A DNA stretch of 64,000 nt from DATCMA01 sp036563645 (GCA_036563645.1 DATCMA010000054.1:124001-188000); one strand, 5' to 3'; shown: positions 1 through 9,312, numbered from the stretch's first letter. Program-made: numbers and translations. The notes: a model not told the origin generated them from the letters alone.

Positions 1-6
1 CAGGCG

Positions 7-2640
7 GTGAGCGAGGCGTATCGGCACAACGCCCGGCTGGTGCGGGTGTTGACGGTCCTGGGGCAGCCCTGCGGACCGGAGCAGCTCCTCGAACAGACCC
101 TCATCGTGCTCTCTCAGGTCTTCGCCGCCGACGTCGTGGGGTTGGGGCGCGCGGTCGGCGACCGGCTGATGCTGTCGAGCTGTTGCGGGGTCCCGGAGAA
201 CGACCTGGCGTACATCACGGGGTGGCCGCTGGCGGGCGCGGCGGCGGAGGCGCTGCGGCGGAACACCGCGGTGTCGCGGTACAACGAGAATCTTTCCTCT
301 TACGACATTCCCGCGACGCTCGCGGGATTGGCGCTGCGCTGTGGCGTGTGGGTGCCGGTCTCCACCGGGCCGGATTTCGGCGACCAACTACTGTTCCTGT
401 TCCGGCGCTCGGGAGAACCGTTCTCCCCGACGGAGCTTCAGGTGCTCGCCTCGGTCGCCGCCCGGCTGGGGTTGGCGGTGCAGGAGCGGGAACGCAGCGC
501 CATGGTGGAACGCCTGGCCCGCTCGGGGCACCGGCTCAGCCGGCTCTTGGAGCGCCCCGCCCTGTTCGCCGAGGCGACTCGCTTGCTCGCCCAGCTCATC
601 GACGCGGACGAGGTGCGGATCGTCACCGTTGACAACGGCGTCGCCGAGCTTCAGACCCCGGATGGGGCACCGCGAGGGGCGTCGGCGGGAGCGAACGGCG
701 CTGACCCGCTTCCCCGGCGCGGTCCGGTGGACCGGCTGCCGGGGTGGGCCGAGGTGGCGCAGGGCGCGGCGTACCGGGGCACCGATCCCACCACGGACCG
801 CGCGATGCTCGTCGTTCCGGTGATGCGGGACGGAACTCCCGTGGCCCTGCTGTACGCCTTCCGCGACGCGGCCCGGCCCTTCCTCGCCACGGCGGTGGAG
901 GCCGCCGTCACCTTCGCCAACTACTTCGGCGCGGCGATCACGAACGCTGACCTGTATCGGGCGCTCCGCAGCAGCGAGGAGTCACTGCGTCTCATCACCG
1001 ACTCGATCAGCGACTTGGTTGCGGTGGTCGACTCGGCCGGACGCTTCGTGTACGCCTCCCCCTCGCACGAGCGGGAGCTGGCCCACGCGCCCGAGGCGCT
1101 GCTCGGCACCGTGGTGGTGGATCTCGTCCATCCCGCGCACCGGGATCGGTTTCGGCGAGCCCTCGCGGAGGTCGCGAGCGCGCCCACAGTGGAGTACCGG
1201 ATGCGCAGCGGCCACGGCACGTGGGTGTGGGTGGAGAGCGCGCTGCGGCCGGCGCCCGCGAACAACAACACGGTTGTGCTCTCCTCGCGCGTGATCGACA
1301 GCCGTAAGCAGCTGGAGCAGGAGTTGCTGCGGCGCGCCACCCACGACCCGTTGACGGGTTTGGCCAACCGAGTCCTCGTGAACCAGCGGCTCGACGAGGC
1401 GCTCGCCAGCTCGAACGGGCACTCGATCGGCCTGCTCTTCTGCGATCTGGACAAGTTCAAGGAGATCAACGATCGGCTCGGTCACGACGCGGGGGATGAG
1501 CTGCTGCTCCAGGTGGCGGACCGCCTGCGCCGCTGTATCCGCCCGGGTGACCTGCTCGCCCGGTTCGGCGGCGACGAGTTCGTCGTGGTGTTGGACCGCA
1601 TCCGGGACCTGGAGGAGGTCCGGGAGGTGGGGCAGCGTATCGTCCGCGCGCTCGAGGGCCGGCTCTCCCTCGGCGGTGAGCACGTCGAGATCTCGGTGAG
1701 CGTAGGCGGTGTCCTGGGCGTCCCCGGTCGGGCCACTCCGAGCTCCATGCTCCGGGACGCGGACGCGGCGATGTACGCGGCGAAGCAGACCGGGCCAGGG
1801 CTCGTCGAGGTCTTCGACGAGGTGGCCTCCACTCGGTCACTCGAGCGGTTGGAGCTTCGGTCGGACGTGGTCCGCGCGCTCGACCGCGACCAGTTCGTGG
1901 TGTACTACCAGCCGATTTTCGACCTCGGGACCGGGGTGATCCGCGGCTTCGAGGCGCTGCCGCGGTGGCGACATCCGCACCGCGGTGAGATCTCCCCTGA
2001 GGTCTTCATTCCCTTGGCGGAGGAGACCGGGGCGATCGGCCCGATCGGCAACTGGGTGCTCGCTCAGGCGTGCCGGCAACTCGCGAGGTGGCAGCGGCTG
2101 CCCGGCTGGGAGCGGCTGTTCATGAGCGTCAACCTCTCGGCGACCCAGCTCCGGCAGACGGACCTCGCTGGGCGCGTCCTCGCCCTCATCGATTCGGCGG
2201 GGGTACGGCCGACCGACGTATGGCTGGAGATCACCGAGCACAGTTCGATCCGCTCCGACGTCACGGAGTTCGCCACGACGCTGCGCGCGGCCGGGGTGCA
2301 CTTCGCGCTCGACGACTTTGGCACCTCGTACTCCAACCTCGGTCACCTCAAGCGGCTCCCGGTCGAGGCGCTCAAGGTCGACAAGTCGTTCGTGGCGGGG
2401 CTGACGGAGAAGGACACCGACCGGGGCATCGTCCGCGCGGTGCTCGCGATCGCCGAGTGCCTCGGGTTGCAGGTGGTCGCGGAGGGGATCGAGACGCCGG
2501 CGCAGCAGGCGGAGCTGCTGGCGCTCGGTTGTCCCCTGGGGCAGGGGTATCTGCTGTCCGCGCCGGAGCCACCGGAGGTGGTGACCGAGCTGCTGCAGGG
2601 CAGCCGGTCGCTGGCTCAGTTGACGCGCGTCGGGGCGTGA
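7..2640 (+). CDS. GAF-GAF-PAS-GGDEF-EAL cyclic-di-GMP turnover protein (5' end may be cut by the window)
   Basis: A multidomain signalling protein predicted to make and/or break c-di-GMP in the cytoplasm. No membrane segment is visible. Residues about 15-160 and 175-320 look like two GAF-type sensor modules, 325-440 a PAS module, 440-605 a diguanylate cyclase and 612-865 an EAL phosphodiesterase. The GGDEF motif is intact at 521-525, and an inhibitory I-site (RPGD, 512-515) lies exactly five residues before it. The EAL motif is at 649-651, with the metal-binding DDFGTS at 769 and AEGIET near 825. Both active sites therefore look competent, so the net direction cannot be read from sequence. 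The start used is a GTG six bases into the window. The frame is open to the edge, so a longer N-terminus is possible. A chemoreceptor gene follows at once. Confidence 0.9.
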   Translation: MSEAYRHNARLVRVLTVLGQPCGPEQLLEQTLIVLSQVFAADVVGLGRAVGDRLMLSSCCGVPENDLAYITGWPLAGAAAEALRRNTAVSRYNENLSSYDIPATLAGLALRCGVWVPVSTGPDFGDQLLFLFRRSGEPFSPTELQVLASVAARLGLAVQERERSAMVERLARSGHRLSRLLERPALFAEATRLLAQLIDADEVRIVTVDNGVAELQTPDGAPRGASAGANGADPLPRRGPVDRLPGWAEVAQGAAYRGTDPTTDRAMLVVPVMRDGTPVALLYAFRDAARPFLATAVEAAVTFANYFGAAITNADLYRALRSSEESLRLITDSISDLVAVVDSAGRFVYASPSHERELAHAPEALLGTVVVDLVHPAHRDRFRRALAEVASAPTVEYRMRSGHGTWVWVESALRPAPANNNTVVLSSRVIDSRKQLEQELLRRATHDPLTGLANRVLVNQRLDEALASSNGHSIGLLFCDLDKFKEINDRLGHDAGDELLLQVADRLRRCIRPGDLLARFGGDEFVVVLDRIRDLEEVREVGQRIVRALEGRLSLGGEHVEISVSVGGVLGVPGRATPSSMLRDADAAMYAAKQTGPGLVEVFDEVASTRSLERLELRSDVVRALDRDQFVVYYQPIFDLGTGVIRGFEALPRWRHPHRGEISPEVFIPLAEETGAIGPIGNWVLAQACRQLARWQRLPGWERLFMSVNLSATQLRQTDLAGRVLALIDSAGVRPTDVWLEITEHSSIRSDVTEFATTLRAAGVHFALDDFGTSYSNLGHLKRLPVEALKVDKSFVAGLTEKDTDRGIVRAVLAIAECLGLQVVAEGIETPAQQAELLALGCPLGQGYLLSAPEPPEVVTELLQGSRSLAQLTRVGA

Positions 2641-2685
2641 TGCGCAGACCCGAAGCGGAGCGGGTCGGGATTCATCCGTAAAACC

Positions 2686-2712
2686 TATAGTTTGCCAGCT
2701 AGCTACCGATAT
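2686..2712 (+). promoter_or_regulatory. Candidate sigma-28 (FliA/WhiG-type) promoter for the chemoreceptor gene
   Basis: TATA (2686-2689), a 15-base spacer, then ACCGATAT (2705-2712). This resembles the sigma-28 consensus TAAA-N15-GCCGATAA, with three of four and six of eight positions matched. It lies about 55 bases before the preferred start of a chemotaxis receptor, a typical target class. A second GCCGATAT at 2761-2768 overlaps the ATG and has no partner element. The call rests on motif similarity only. Confidence 0.3.
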
Positions 2713-2766
2713 GTCGATATCGACCGCTTCGCTCGGCCTGACAACGTTTTTCGGATTGGTGCCGAT

Positions 2767-4413
2767 ATGTCCGCAAGACGAGCTTCTCGGGTCACGCTCA
2801 CCGTGCGCCGCAACTGGCTCATCGGGTGGTTCGCCGACCGCCGGGTCAGAACCAAGATCCTCGCCTCGATGGTCCTCGCCAGTCTGATCGGCTTCCTCGC
2901 CAACGTCACGACGTACGAGAAGTTGCAGGACCTCAGCGAGAGCATGCAGACCATGCGGGCGCGGAACCTGGCCGGTCAGGAGGCCCTGGCCAAGATTAAT
3001 GCCGGGTTGTCGCAGTCGCTGGGGAAGATGTCGGATCTCGCGGCGGCCCCGCCGGAGATGGTGGCGGGGATTCAGGCGTCGATCGCGGAGGCCGACGCGC
3101 TGGTGAACCTCGGGATTGAGCGGTACCAGGCCGCTGCCGCCGGGGACGAGGAGCGACTGAAGACCATCGACCGGGTGCGGACCTCGTTCGAGAACTACAC
3201 CGCCCTGCGCGATTACCTCTACTTCGGCACCCAGTTGCCCACCGAGTTCGGGTACCTGAGCAAGGACGAAACGCGGGACAAGCTCGCCGACCTCCAACGA
3301 GTGATCACTGATGCGACGGCGACCCTTCAGCAGAAGGAGAGCGCCGAGGCGGACCAGTTCGTGACGAGGGCGGGAGACGCGGTCGCCGCGGCGGGGACGA
3401 CCGCGCTGGTGATGATGCTGATCGCGGTCGTCGTGCTGGCGATCCTCGCGATCGCGTTGACCACGGCCATCACCCGCCCGTTGCGGCGCGTCGAGGACGC
3501 GCTGCGGGCGATCGTGGCGAACGACCTGAGCCGGACTGTCCCCGTCACGTCGCGGGACGAGTTCGGCTCGATGGCTTCGTTGGTCAACCAGGCGACAGAA
3601 GCGCAGCGGGAAGCGGTGCGGTCGATCGTGGCCGGGGTGCGCACCCTCACCGACAGCATCAGCCGGCTGCGTGTGGTCAACGACAAGATCACCAATAGCG
3701 TGGGGGAGACGACGCACCAGGCCGAGGTTGTCAACTCGGCCGCCTCCGAGGTGTCGCGGAACGTGCAGGCGGTGGCGGCCGGTTCTGAGGAGATGAGCGC
3801 CTCGATCCGGGAGATCGCGCGGAACGCGAACGAGGCGGCCCAGTTCGCCTCGCAGGCGGTCGAGGCGGCCGAGGTGACCAATAAGACCATCGCCAAGTTG
3901 GGCGAGTCGTCGGCGGAGATCGGCAACGTGGTCCGGTTGATCACCGCGATCGCGGAGCAGACGAACCTGCTCGCGCTGAACGCCACGATCGAGGCGGCCC
4001 GCGCCGGGGAGGCGGGCAAGGGGTTCGCCGTGGTGGCGGGAGAGGTCAAGGACCTCGCCCAGGAGACCGCCCGCGCGACCGAGGACATCACGCGGCGGGT
4101 CGAGGCCATCCAGGCGGACACCGCGAACGCGGTGGCGGCCATCCGCGAGATTGGCCAGGTCATCTCGCGGATCAACGAGTACCAGCTCACCATCGCGTCG
4201 GCTGTGGAGGAGCAGACGGCGACGACGAGCGAGGTGAACCGCAGCATCTCCGAGGCGGCGATGGGGGCCACGAGCATCGCGAACGGCATCGGCACGGTCG
4301 CCCAGGCGACGCAGGCCACGAGCGGCACCCTCAGTGAGGCGGAGAGCGTTGTCGAGGAGCTGACCCGGCTCGCCGGAGCGTTGCGGTCGATGGCGGACCG
4401 ATTCCGCTATTAG
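2767..4413 (+). CDS. Methyl-accepting chemotaxis protein
   Basis: A membrane chemoreceptor that should pass a periplasmic or membrane signal to CheW/CheA. From the ATG at 2767 it has a first transmembrane helix near residues 27-47, an extracytoplasmic helical region resembling a four-helix-bundle MCP sensor, a second helix near 205-230, a HAMP linker, and a long cytoplasmic coiled coil. The conserved signalling tip [19 protein letters not shown] is present. An in-frame TTG 75 bases upstream would add 25 residues that resemble no signal. The ATG gives a normal MCP N-terminus, so it is preferred, although its ribosome-binding site is weak. It follows the c-di-GMP gene by about 126 bases in the same direction, but no other chemotaxis gene is in the window. 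Confidence 0.93.
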   Translation: MSARRASRVTLTVRRNWLIGWFADRRVRTKILASMVLASLIGFLANVTTYEKLQDLSESMQTMRARNLAGQEALAKINAGLSQSLGKMSDLAAAPPEMVAGIQASIAEADALVNLGIERYQAAAAGDEERLKTIDRVRTSFENYTALRDYLYFGTQLPTEFGYLSKDETRDKLADLQRVITDATATLQQKESAEADQFVTRAGDAVAAAGTTALVMMLIAVVVLAILAIALTTAITRPLRRVEDALRAIVANDLSRTVPVTSRDEFGSMASLVNQATEAQREAVRSIVAGVRTLTDSISRLRVVNDKITNSVGETTHQAEVVNSAASEVSRNVQAVAAGSEEMSASIREIARNANEAAQFASQAVEAAEVTNKTIAKLGESSAEIGNVVRLITAIAEQTNLLALNATIEAARAGEAGKGFAVVAGEVKDLAQETARATEDITRRVEAIQADTANAVAAIREIGQVISRINEYQLTIASAVEEQTATTSEVNRSISEAAMGATSIANGIGTVAQATQATSGTLSEAESVVEELTRLAGALRSMADRFRY

Positions 4414-4473
4414 CGAACCGCGTCCGCGGCAGCGGAGGGCTCCGGCGTACGGCGAGCTGGTGCCGGCATGAAC

Positions 4474-4553
4474 GGGGCGCTCGCGCTGTTCTCCTCATAT
4501 AGCCGGGGCGCTCGCGGTAACGCCCGCCTGACCGGGCTATCCGCGAGCGTCCC
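4474..4553. repeat. Direct and inverted GGGGCGCTCGCG element, likely 3' hairpin of the chemoreceptor gene
   Basis: GGGGCGCTCGCG occurs at 4474-4485 and again at 4505-4516. An inverted copy, CCGCGAGCGTCCC, at 4541-4553 can pair with 4505-4517 over 13 positions with one G-T pair. The loop is 23 bases and no T tract follows. It lies 60-140 bases past the chemoreceptor stop and may act as a factor-assisted terminator. Nothing gene-like is seen in 4414-4650. Confidence 0.45.
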
Positions 4554-4654
4554 GACGCGCGTTCGCACGGTGGCCGGCGCGGTGAGGCGCCAGTGAGGCG
4601 GCGTGGGGAGCCGCGCCGCGGTGACGATCACCCGCGTGTCCCGAGATATTCGCG

Positions 4655-4683
4655 TTGGCTTCCCGCGCTATTCGGCCTATGGT
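4655..4683 (+). promoter_or_regulatory. Candidate housekeeping promoter for the dksA-like leader transcript
   Basis: TTGGCT (4655-4660), 17 bases, then TATGGT (4678-4683), against the consensus TTGACA-N17-TATAAT. The -10 ends six bases before an ATG at 4690, a spacing typical of leaderless actinobacterial transcripts. If used, it would place about 260 nucleotides of RNA ahead of the DksA-like coding region. Confidence 0.4.
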
Positions 4684-4689
4684 GAGCCA

Positions 4690-4896
4690 ATGGAGGGTTT
4701 CCCGGTGAGGGCGGGTACCAGCACTTCCACGACGCTGGTCGGGTATGCCGCCTTCGTGTCGAGAGACGCCGCGGCGCGGAATCCGCGCCGGGGCCACATC
4801 GGCATGCGTCCGGGTGTCTCCTCTGGTTGTCGGTTGCCTCATCCAGCGCCGGCTGGCCGTAGCCCGCCGGTGGTCACGCTCCTCATTCCGCAATGA
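4690..4896 (+). CDS. Possible leaderless 68-residue leader ORF
   Basis: An ATG lies six bases after the -10 hexamer of the candidate promoter at 4655-4683. It opens a 68-codon frame that stops inside the hairpin arm TGACCACC just before the DksA-like gene. The product is rich in Arg, Pro and Gly, shows no domain I recognise, and its codon bias weakens in the second half. It could be a leader peptide whose translation affects the downstream hairpins, or a chance frame. The position is more persuasive than the protein sequence. Confidence 0.22.
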   Translation: MEGFPVRAGTSTSTTLVGYAAFVSRDAAARNPRRGHIGMRPGVSSGCRLPHPAPAGRSPPVVTLLIPQ

Positions 4897-4939
4897 CCAC
4901 CAAGGGCGAAGCTCTACCGCTTCGGCCCTTTTCCTTTTT
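4869..4939 (+). terminator. Tandem hairpins with T-rich tract in the leader of the DksA-like gene (possible attenuator)
   Basis: GGTGGTCA (4869-4876) pairs perfectly with TGACCACC (4894-4901), and within that loop TCATT pairs with AATGA. Next, AAGGGCGAAGC (4902-4912) pairs with GCTTCGGCCCTT (4919-4930) with one bulged base, followed by TTCCTTTTT to 4939. The last hairpin has the form of an intrinsic terminator and ends 12 bases before the ATG at 4952, so it would block or condition expression of that gene. The ribosome-binding site GAGGGG follows directly. Confidence 0.5.
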
Positions 4940-4951
4940 GAGGGGTGCGAC

Positions 4952-5275
4952 ATGGAAACCGACGTGCGCAGCAAGGCTGGACAGGACTGGATTGAGAGCA
5001 TGCGGGCGCTGCTCACCGACCAGTTCGAAGCGCAAACAGCCCGCCTCGCCGAACTCACTGTCGACACGGGTGAACCGGGGGACGTCCACAACCAGGCCGC
5101 CCTAGTGGCGACCACCCGGCAGAACCTCACCCAGATCAAGGAAGCGCTTCAGCGCATCGAGGAAGGTCGTTTTGGGGTGTGCGAGCGCTGCGGCGGTGAG
5201 ATCCCACGGGAGCGGCTGGAGATCCTGCCGCACGCCAAGTACTGCGTCCCCTGCCAGCAGCGCAGCAGCTACTGA
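4952..5275 (+). CDS. DksA/TraR family C4 zinc-finger protein
   Basis: A 107-residue protein of the DksA/TraR family. Members bind in the secondary channel of RNA polymerase or act as small zinc-finger regulators. The N-terminal 75 residues are predicted to be helical (coiled-coil type). A C4 zinc finger follows, with Cys77, Cys80, Cys98 and Cys101 (CERC and CVPC). The start is the ATG at 4952 with GAGGGG eight bases upstream. The open frame extends further 5' but only through the leader hairpin. The gene stands alone between an upstream terminator-like hairpin and a strong downstream one. Many actinobacteria carry such short DksA-like proteins, and a direct role in ppGpp response is not established by sequence. 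Confidence 0.9.
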   Translation: METDVRSKAGQDWIESMRALLTDQFEAQTARLAELTVDTGEPGDVHNQAALVATTRQNLTQIKEALQRIEEGRFGVCERCGGEIPRERLEILPHAKYCVPCQQRSSY

Positions 5276-5292
5276 CGACCTCACGCCGCAGC

Positions 5293-5323
5293 GGGGCCGC
5301 CACGCGAGCGCCGTGGCGGCCCC
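5293..5323. terminator. Bidirectional terminator hairpin between convergent genes
   Basis: GGGGCCGCCACG (5293-5304) and CGTGGCGGCCCC (5312-5323) form a perfect 12-base-pair stem with a seven-base loop. It sits between the DksA-like stop and the convergent LLM-hemerythrin stop at 5341. There is no T tract, which is common in high-GC terminators. Confidence 0.75.
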
Positions 5324-5340
5324 GTGGCGGAGAGGCCTCG

Positions 5341-6930
5341 TCACAGTTGGCCTTCGTAGAAGCCGTAGCGGGCGAGGGGCTCGACGAGCTGCTGCTCCTC
5401 GTACGACAGGTGCGACAGCAGCGCGTCGGTGAGGAGGTCGATCGCCTCCTGGAGTTCCGAGAAGTCACCGGGGCGGCGAATGAGGTTGACCAGCGCGCGG
5501 TCGACACCCAAGACGAGGTCGTGGATGACGACGTGCTCCTCCTGGAGGCGGTCGAGCACCGGGGCGAGTCGGGTGTCCGAGCGTCGCAAGTGGGGGAAGA
5601 CCGCGCCGTCCTCGATGGTGTGGTGTTGGGTCACGAGCGAGCAGTAGGCCGCGCAGTACGCCCCGAGCGACCAGTTGTGCTGGCGCATGGTGAGCTCGTG
5701 CAGGGCGCCCCGGGCTTGAGCCGGTGTCATCGCCCCCCGCTTCACCTGCTCCAGCACCTCGCGCAAGCGCGCCAGCTCGCCGCGGAGGTGGTCGTGAACG
5801 TCGATGAGGTGCTGGCCGACGGCGCGGGCCCGCGCGCTGTAGACGTGCCCGGGCGGTGGCGGCGGGGCGACCGGGCGCGTGGACTCGTCCCAGAGCCGCC
5901 GGTTGGTCAGCCGCACCGCGGGGGCGGGTGTCGGGGTGATGCCGAGCCCGGGCACCGTCGCCGCCTCCGGCGGACGCGTCGGGGTGGACGCCGCCGCGTC
6001 GGAGGGTGAGTCGGAGGGCGACTCCGGTCGGGGCCGGGCGCGGGCGGTCGCCACCCGCTCGCGGACCGCGGGGACGACCTCCTCCGCGAAGCGCTGGAGG
6101 ACCGTCGGGTCGTCGCTGGCGAGGAGGAACCCGGAGACGCCGTACTCCAGGGCGATCTCCGCGAGCTCCTCGGCCCACTGCTCCGGCGGCCCGTCGAGGA
6201 GTCCCGACCCGGTGGCGCGGAATCGGCCGGCGATGTTGAGGAAGCGGCGGATGGCGGTGGGGTGCCGGCCCGCGGCGAGCGCCGCGTCGTCGATGATCCG
6301 GTTCATGGCGGCCAGGTCCGCGGGGCCTCCCGACAGGTAGGGGAGGCTGGGAATCCAGCCGTCGGCCGCCCGGCCGACCAGGCGGAGCATGCGGGGCTTG
6401 TACGCGCCGACCCAGATCCCGATGTCGTGCGCGGGCGCCGGTCCGCGCTTCGCGCCCGCGACGCGGTAGTGCTGGCCGTCGACGCGAATCCCGCCCCGGC
6501 GGTCGGCGGCCCACACCTCCCGGATGATCGTGATCGCTTCGTCGAGCGCGTCGACCGCGTCGCGGGGGCTGTGTCGTCGACCGCCAATCGCCTCGATCGC
6601 GTCCCAAAACGCTCCGGCGCCGATGCCGAGCTCGACGCGGCCGTTGGTGAGCCGGTCGAGGCTGGCCACGCTGCGGGCCAAGACGACGGGCTGGCGGAGG
6701 GGCAGGTTGAGGACGTTGCCGGCGAGCCGGATCCGGCTGGTCGCCGCGGCGAGGTAGGACAACAGCGTCCAGGTGTCGAGGAAGTCACCGCGGTATGGGT
6801 GATCTTGCGCGGTGACGAGGTCGAGGCCGACCTCCTCGGCGAGGCGGGCCAGCGCCACGACCTGGGCCGGCCGCCCGGCGGCCGGCGTGAGGAAGCAGCC
6901 GAAGATCAGGTCGTGCTGGTAGTCGCTCAT
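5341..6930 (-). CDS. LLM-family (F420/flavin-dependent) oxidoreductase fused to a hemerythrin-like domain
   Basis: A 529-residue two-part protein. Residues 1-300 form a luciferase-like TIM barrel of the kind that uses F420 or FMN, with conserved segments near LGIGAGAFWDAI and the C-terminal DDPTVLQRF. Residues 300-365 are a Pro/Ala/Ser-rich linker. Residues 365-529 are helical and carry spaced His and Glu metal ligands of a hemerythrin (HHE) fold: HDHLRGE, HHTIEDGAVFPH, EEHVVIHD and HLSYEEQQ. The pairing suggests a reductase linked to a di-iron sensor for oxygen or NO, but the reaction is unknown. It starts at the ATG at 6930 behind GGAAAGG. A TetR gene lies just upstream in the same direction. 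Confidence 0.9.
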   Translation of the reverse strand: MSDYQHDLIFGCFLTPAAGRPAQVVALARLAEEVGLDLVTAQDHPYRGDFLDTWTLLSYLAAATSRIRLAGNVLNLPLRQPVVLARSVASLDRLTNGRVELGIGAGAFWDAIEAIGGRRHSPRDAVDALDEAITIIREVWAADRRGGIRVDGQHYRVAGAKRGPAPAHDIGIWVGAYKPRMLRLVGRAADGWIPSLPYLSGGPADLAAMNRIIDDAALAAGRHPTAIRRFLNIAGRFRATGSGLLDGPPEQWAEELAEIALEYGVSGFLLASDDPTVLQRFAEEVVPAVRERVATARARPRPESPSDSPSDAAASTPTRPPEAATVPGLGITPTPAPAVRLTNRRLWDESTRPVAPPPPPGHVYSARARAVGQHLIDVHDHLRGELARLREVLEQVKRGAMTPAQARGALHELTMRQHNWSLGAYCAAYCSLVTQHHTIEDGAVFPHLRRSDTRLAPVLDRLQEEHVVIHDLVLGVDRALVNLIRRPGDFSELQEAIDLLTDALLSHLSYEEQQLVEPLARYGFYEGQL

Positions 6931-6996
6931 CGTCGCCTTTCCCCGTGCCCGACCGGCTGCCCCGCTGCGCGCGCCCGGTGACGCGCCCGTCGACGG

Positions 6997-7593
6997 TTAC
7001 GTCGAGGCGGCCCGGGGCTCGGCGTACGCGAGGGTCTCGCGGATAACGTCGACCAGGGGCCGGTCCGGCTGATCCATCCACTGTTGGGTCGCTACCCGCA
7101 GCATGGTCAAGTACGTCGCCGCGAGGACCCGCGCCCGGAGCGCGGCCTGTGGGATGTCCGACAGCCGCATGGTGATCTCGGCGGCGAGGTCCCGCTCGAC
7201 AGCGGCGTAGACCGCGAGCCGGTGGGCGACGAACGGAGGATGCTCCCGAAGCTTGCGCCACTGGGCGAGCCAGCGCGGATCCGGTTCGCCTTCCTCGATC
7301 GTGAGCTGCTCGGCAGCGTGGCTCAGGGCCACCCAGATAGGCTCGTCAGCGGGGCGTTCCCGCACGAGCTCCACGAGGCGCCGCATGCGGAGGCGTTCGC
7401 CATAGAGGAGGGCCTCCTCCTTGCTGCAGAAGTAGTTGGAGAAGGTGCGGCGGGACACCATCGCCGCGTCAGCGATCGCCTCCACGGTGAGCCGCTCGAA
7501 GCCATGCGCCATCGCGAGGCGGACAGCCGCCTCGTGCAGCGCCTGTCGAGTCGCGGCCTTCTTCCGTTCCCGAAGGCCGGCCTGGGTGTCCAT
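6997..7593 (-). CDS. TetR family transcriptional regulator
   Basis: A 198-residue repressor-type protein. An N-terminal helix-turn-helix lies at about residues 12-58 (LTVEAIADAAMVSRRTFSNYF), followed by an all-helical ligand domain resembling the MftR-type TetR C-terminus. It is divergent from a DHA2 efflux transporter starting at 7738, with 144 bases between them. This is the classic arrangement of a TetR protein repressing the pump and itself. The LLM-hemerythrin gene lies 66 bases downstream and may be co-transcribed. The start ATG at 7593 has no strong Shine-Dalgarno sequence. Confidence 0.9.
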   Translation of the reverse strand: MDTQAGLRERKKAATRQALHEAAVRLAMAHGFERLTVEAIADAAMVSRRTFSNYFCSKEEALLYGERLRMRRLVELVRERPADEPIWVALSHAAEQLTIEEGEPDPRWLAQWRKLREHPPFVAHRLAVYAAVERDLAAEITMRLSDIPQAALRARVLAATYLTMLRVATQQWMDQPDRPLVDVIRETLAYAEPRAAST

Positions 7594-7638
7594 TGGGCCG
7601 AGGATACGGCACCCGTGAAATGGTTCTCAACAGGAAAA

Positions 7639-7655
7639 CTTGCGCAGTGAGCAAG
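7639..7655. promoter_or_regulatory. Weak inverted repeat in the TetR/transporter intergenic region
   Basis: CTTGC (7639-7643) and GCAAG (7651-7655) are separated by seven bases, midway between the divergent TetR and DHA2 transporter starts. Its location suits a TetR operator, but the arms are short and no second copy was seen. Confidence 0.2.
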
Positions 7656-7737
7656 GTATCCGGATTCTTGTGAGGGTAGGACTCAGCGGGGGCAGCGGCG
7701 CCACCCGAACCAACCGAGCAGCGCTGGAGGCCGCGTG

Positions 7738-9312
7738 ATGAGGGCAGCGACGACCGAGGCCACCGCTTCTGTTGCCGCGCAAGGAATGACCCGTCGGCAG
7801 ACCTTGCGGGCGCTCAGCGGGTTACTGCTGGTGCTCTTCGTGAGCATGGTGAGCGGCACCATCGTCTCGGTCGCCTTACCGACGATCATCGGCTCTCTCC
7901 ACGGCTCGCAGAGTCAGTACACGTGGGTGGTCACGGCCTTGCTGCTCACCGCGACCGCGAGCACGCCGATCTGGGGCAAGCTGGCGGACCTGTTCGATAA
8001 GAAGCTGTTGGTGCAGATCGCCATCGCCGTCTTCTGCCTCGGTTCGATCGCCAGTGGGCTGGCGCAGAACGTCGGGCAGCTCATCGCCGCGCGGACGTTC
8101 CAAGGCATCGGTGTCGGCGGCCTCCAAGCCCTCGTCCAGGTGGTGATCGCCGCGATGATCCCGCCGCGGGAGCGCGGCCGGTACAACGGCTACCTCGGTG
8201 GGGTGATGGCGGTCGCGACCGTCGGCGGTCCGCTGCTCGGCGGTCTCATCGTGGACAGCTCGTGGCTGGGCTGGCGCTGGTGCTTCTTCTTCGGGGTTCC
8301 GATCGCCGTGCTCGCCGCGATCGTCCTCCAGGTGACCCTCCGGTTGCCGCCGATGCGGCGTGGCCAGGTGAAGATCGACTATCTCGGCGCGATCCTCATC
8401 ACCGGCGGCGTCAGCCTGTTGCTCATCTGGGTCTCGTTCGTCGACGACGCGTACGCCTGGCTGTCGTGGCAGACCGCCGCGATGGTCGGGGGAGCGCTGG
8501 TGCTGCTCGCCGTGGCGCTGCTGGTCGAAGCCCGGGCGCCCGAGCCGGTGGTGCCGTTGCCCATCGTGCGGCAACGGGCGACCGCGCTGTCGATCATCGC
8601 GAGCATCGCGGTCGGTATGGCGATGTTCGGTGGTGGGGTGTTCCTCGGGCAGTACTTCCAAATTGGACGGGGCTACAGCCCGGCGGAAGCCGGCATGCTC
8701 ACCACGCCGCTGATGGCCGGCGTCCTCATCTCGTCGATCATCGCCGGCCGCATGATTAGCCGTAGTGGGCGGGTCAAGCCGTACATCGTGGCCGGCTCGT
8801 TCGTCCTCGTCGTCGGCTTCGTGGTGTTGGGCCTCATCGACCACGCCACCCCGCTGCTCCTGGTCAGCCTGGGGATGGTGCTCGTGGGTGTCGGGGTCGG
8901 CATGACGATGCAGAATCTCGTGCTCGTCGTGCAGAACTCGGTGCCGCTGCGGGACGTCGGCGCGGCGAGCTCCACCATCGCCTTCTTCCGTTCCCTCGGC
9001 GGGACCATCGGCATCTCCGTCCTCGGCGCGGTCTTGGCCCGCCGGGTCGTCGCGCGCATCCAGCACGACTTGGCCGCGGCGGGGGTGCCGGTTTCGGCGT
9101 CAAACCAGGCCAGCGGGAGCCTCGACCTTGCCTCCCTGCCGGACTTCGTCCAGGAGATCGTCCGCCGCGCGTACGCCGACGTCACCGGCGACATCTTGCT
9201 CCTGTCCGCCGTCATCGCGGTGGTCGGCGTCGTCGCGGCCGCCCTGCTCAAGCCGGTGGTGCTGCGGACGACTCTCGATCTCTCCGAGTCCCGTCGGTCG
9301 ATGCGTCGCTGA
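7738..9312 (+). CDS. DHA2-type (14-TM) MFS drug/metabolite exporter
   Basis: A 524-residue major facilitator with about 14 hydrophobic helices, the layout of the DHA2 proton antiporters that expel drugs, dyes or siderophore-like compounds. Motif A-like GKLADLFDKK follows helix 2, and motif C-like GGPLLGGLIVDSSWLGWRW lies near residues 160-180. The ATG at 7738 is preferred over the GTG at 7735 because GGAGG (7726-7730) is seven bases from it. A TetR gene is divergent upstream. A close paralogue with the same N-terminal signature is encoded at 55171-56727. The substrate cannot be told. Confidence 0.92.
   Translation: MRAATTEATASVAAQGMTRRQTLRALSGLLLVLFVSMVSGTIVSVALPTIIGSLHGSQSQYTWVVTALLLTATASTPIWGKLADLFDKKLLVQIAIAVFCLGSIASGLAQNVGQLIAARTFQGIGVGGLQALVQVVIAAMIPPRERGRYNGYLGGVMAVATVGGPLLGGLIVDSSWLGWRWCFFFGVPIAVLAAIVLQVTLRLPPMRRGQVKIDYLGAILITGGVSLLLIWVSFVDDAYAWLSWQTAAMVGGALVLLAVALLVEARAPEPVVPLPIVRQRATALSIIASIAVGMAMFGGGVFLGQYFQIGRGYSPAEAGMLTTPLMAGVLISSIIAGRMISRSGRVKPYIVAGSFVLVVGFVVLGLIDHATPLLLVSLGMVLVGVGVGMTMQNLVLVVQNSVPLRDVGAASSTIAFFRSLGGTIGISVLGAVLARRVVARIQHDLAAAGVPVSASNQASGSLDLASLPDFVQEIVRRAYADVTGDILLLSAVIAVVGVVAAALLKPVVLRTTLDLSESRRSMRR

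Noticed and set aside
1837..3717. 626-codon frame on the minus strand
   Set aside because: It runs antisense across the GGDEF/EAL and chemoreceptor genes, both with clear domains. The product is a low-complexity Arg/Asp/His-rich translation typical of high-GC shadows.
7639..7655. CTTGC/GCAAG repeat as a further KstR2 site
   Set aside because: Arms are in the reverse order (CTTG before CAAG) and spacing is seven, so it does not fit AnCAAGnnCTTGnT. It is kept only as a weak TetR-operator candidate.
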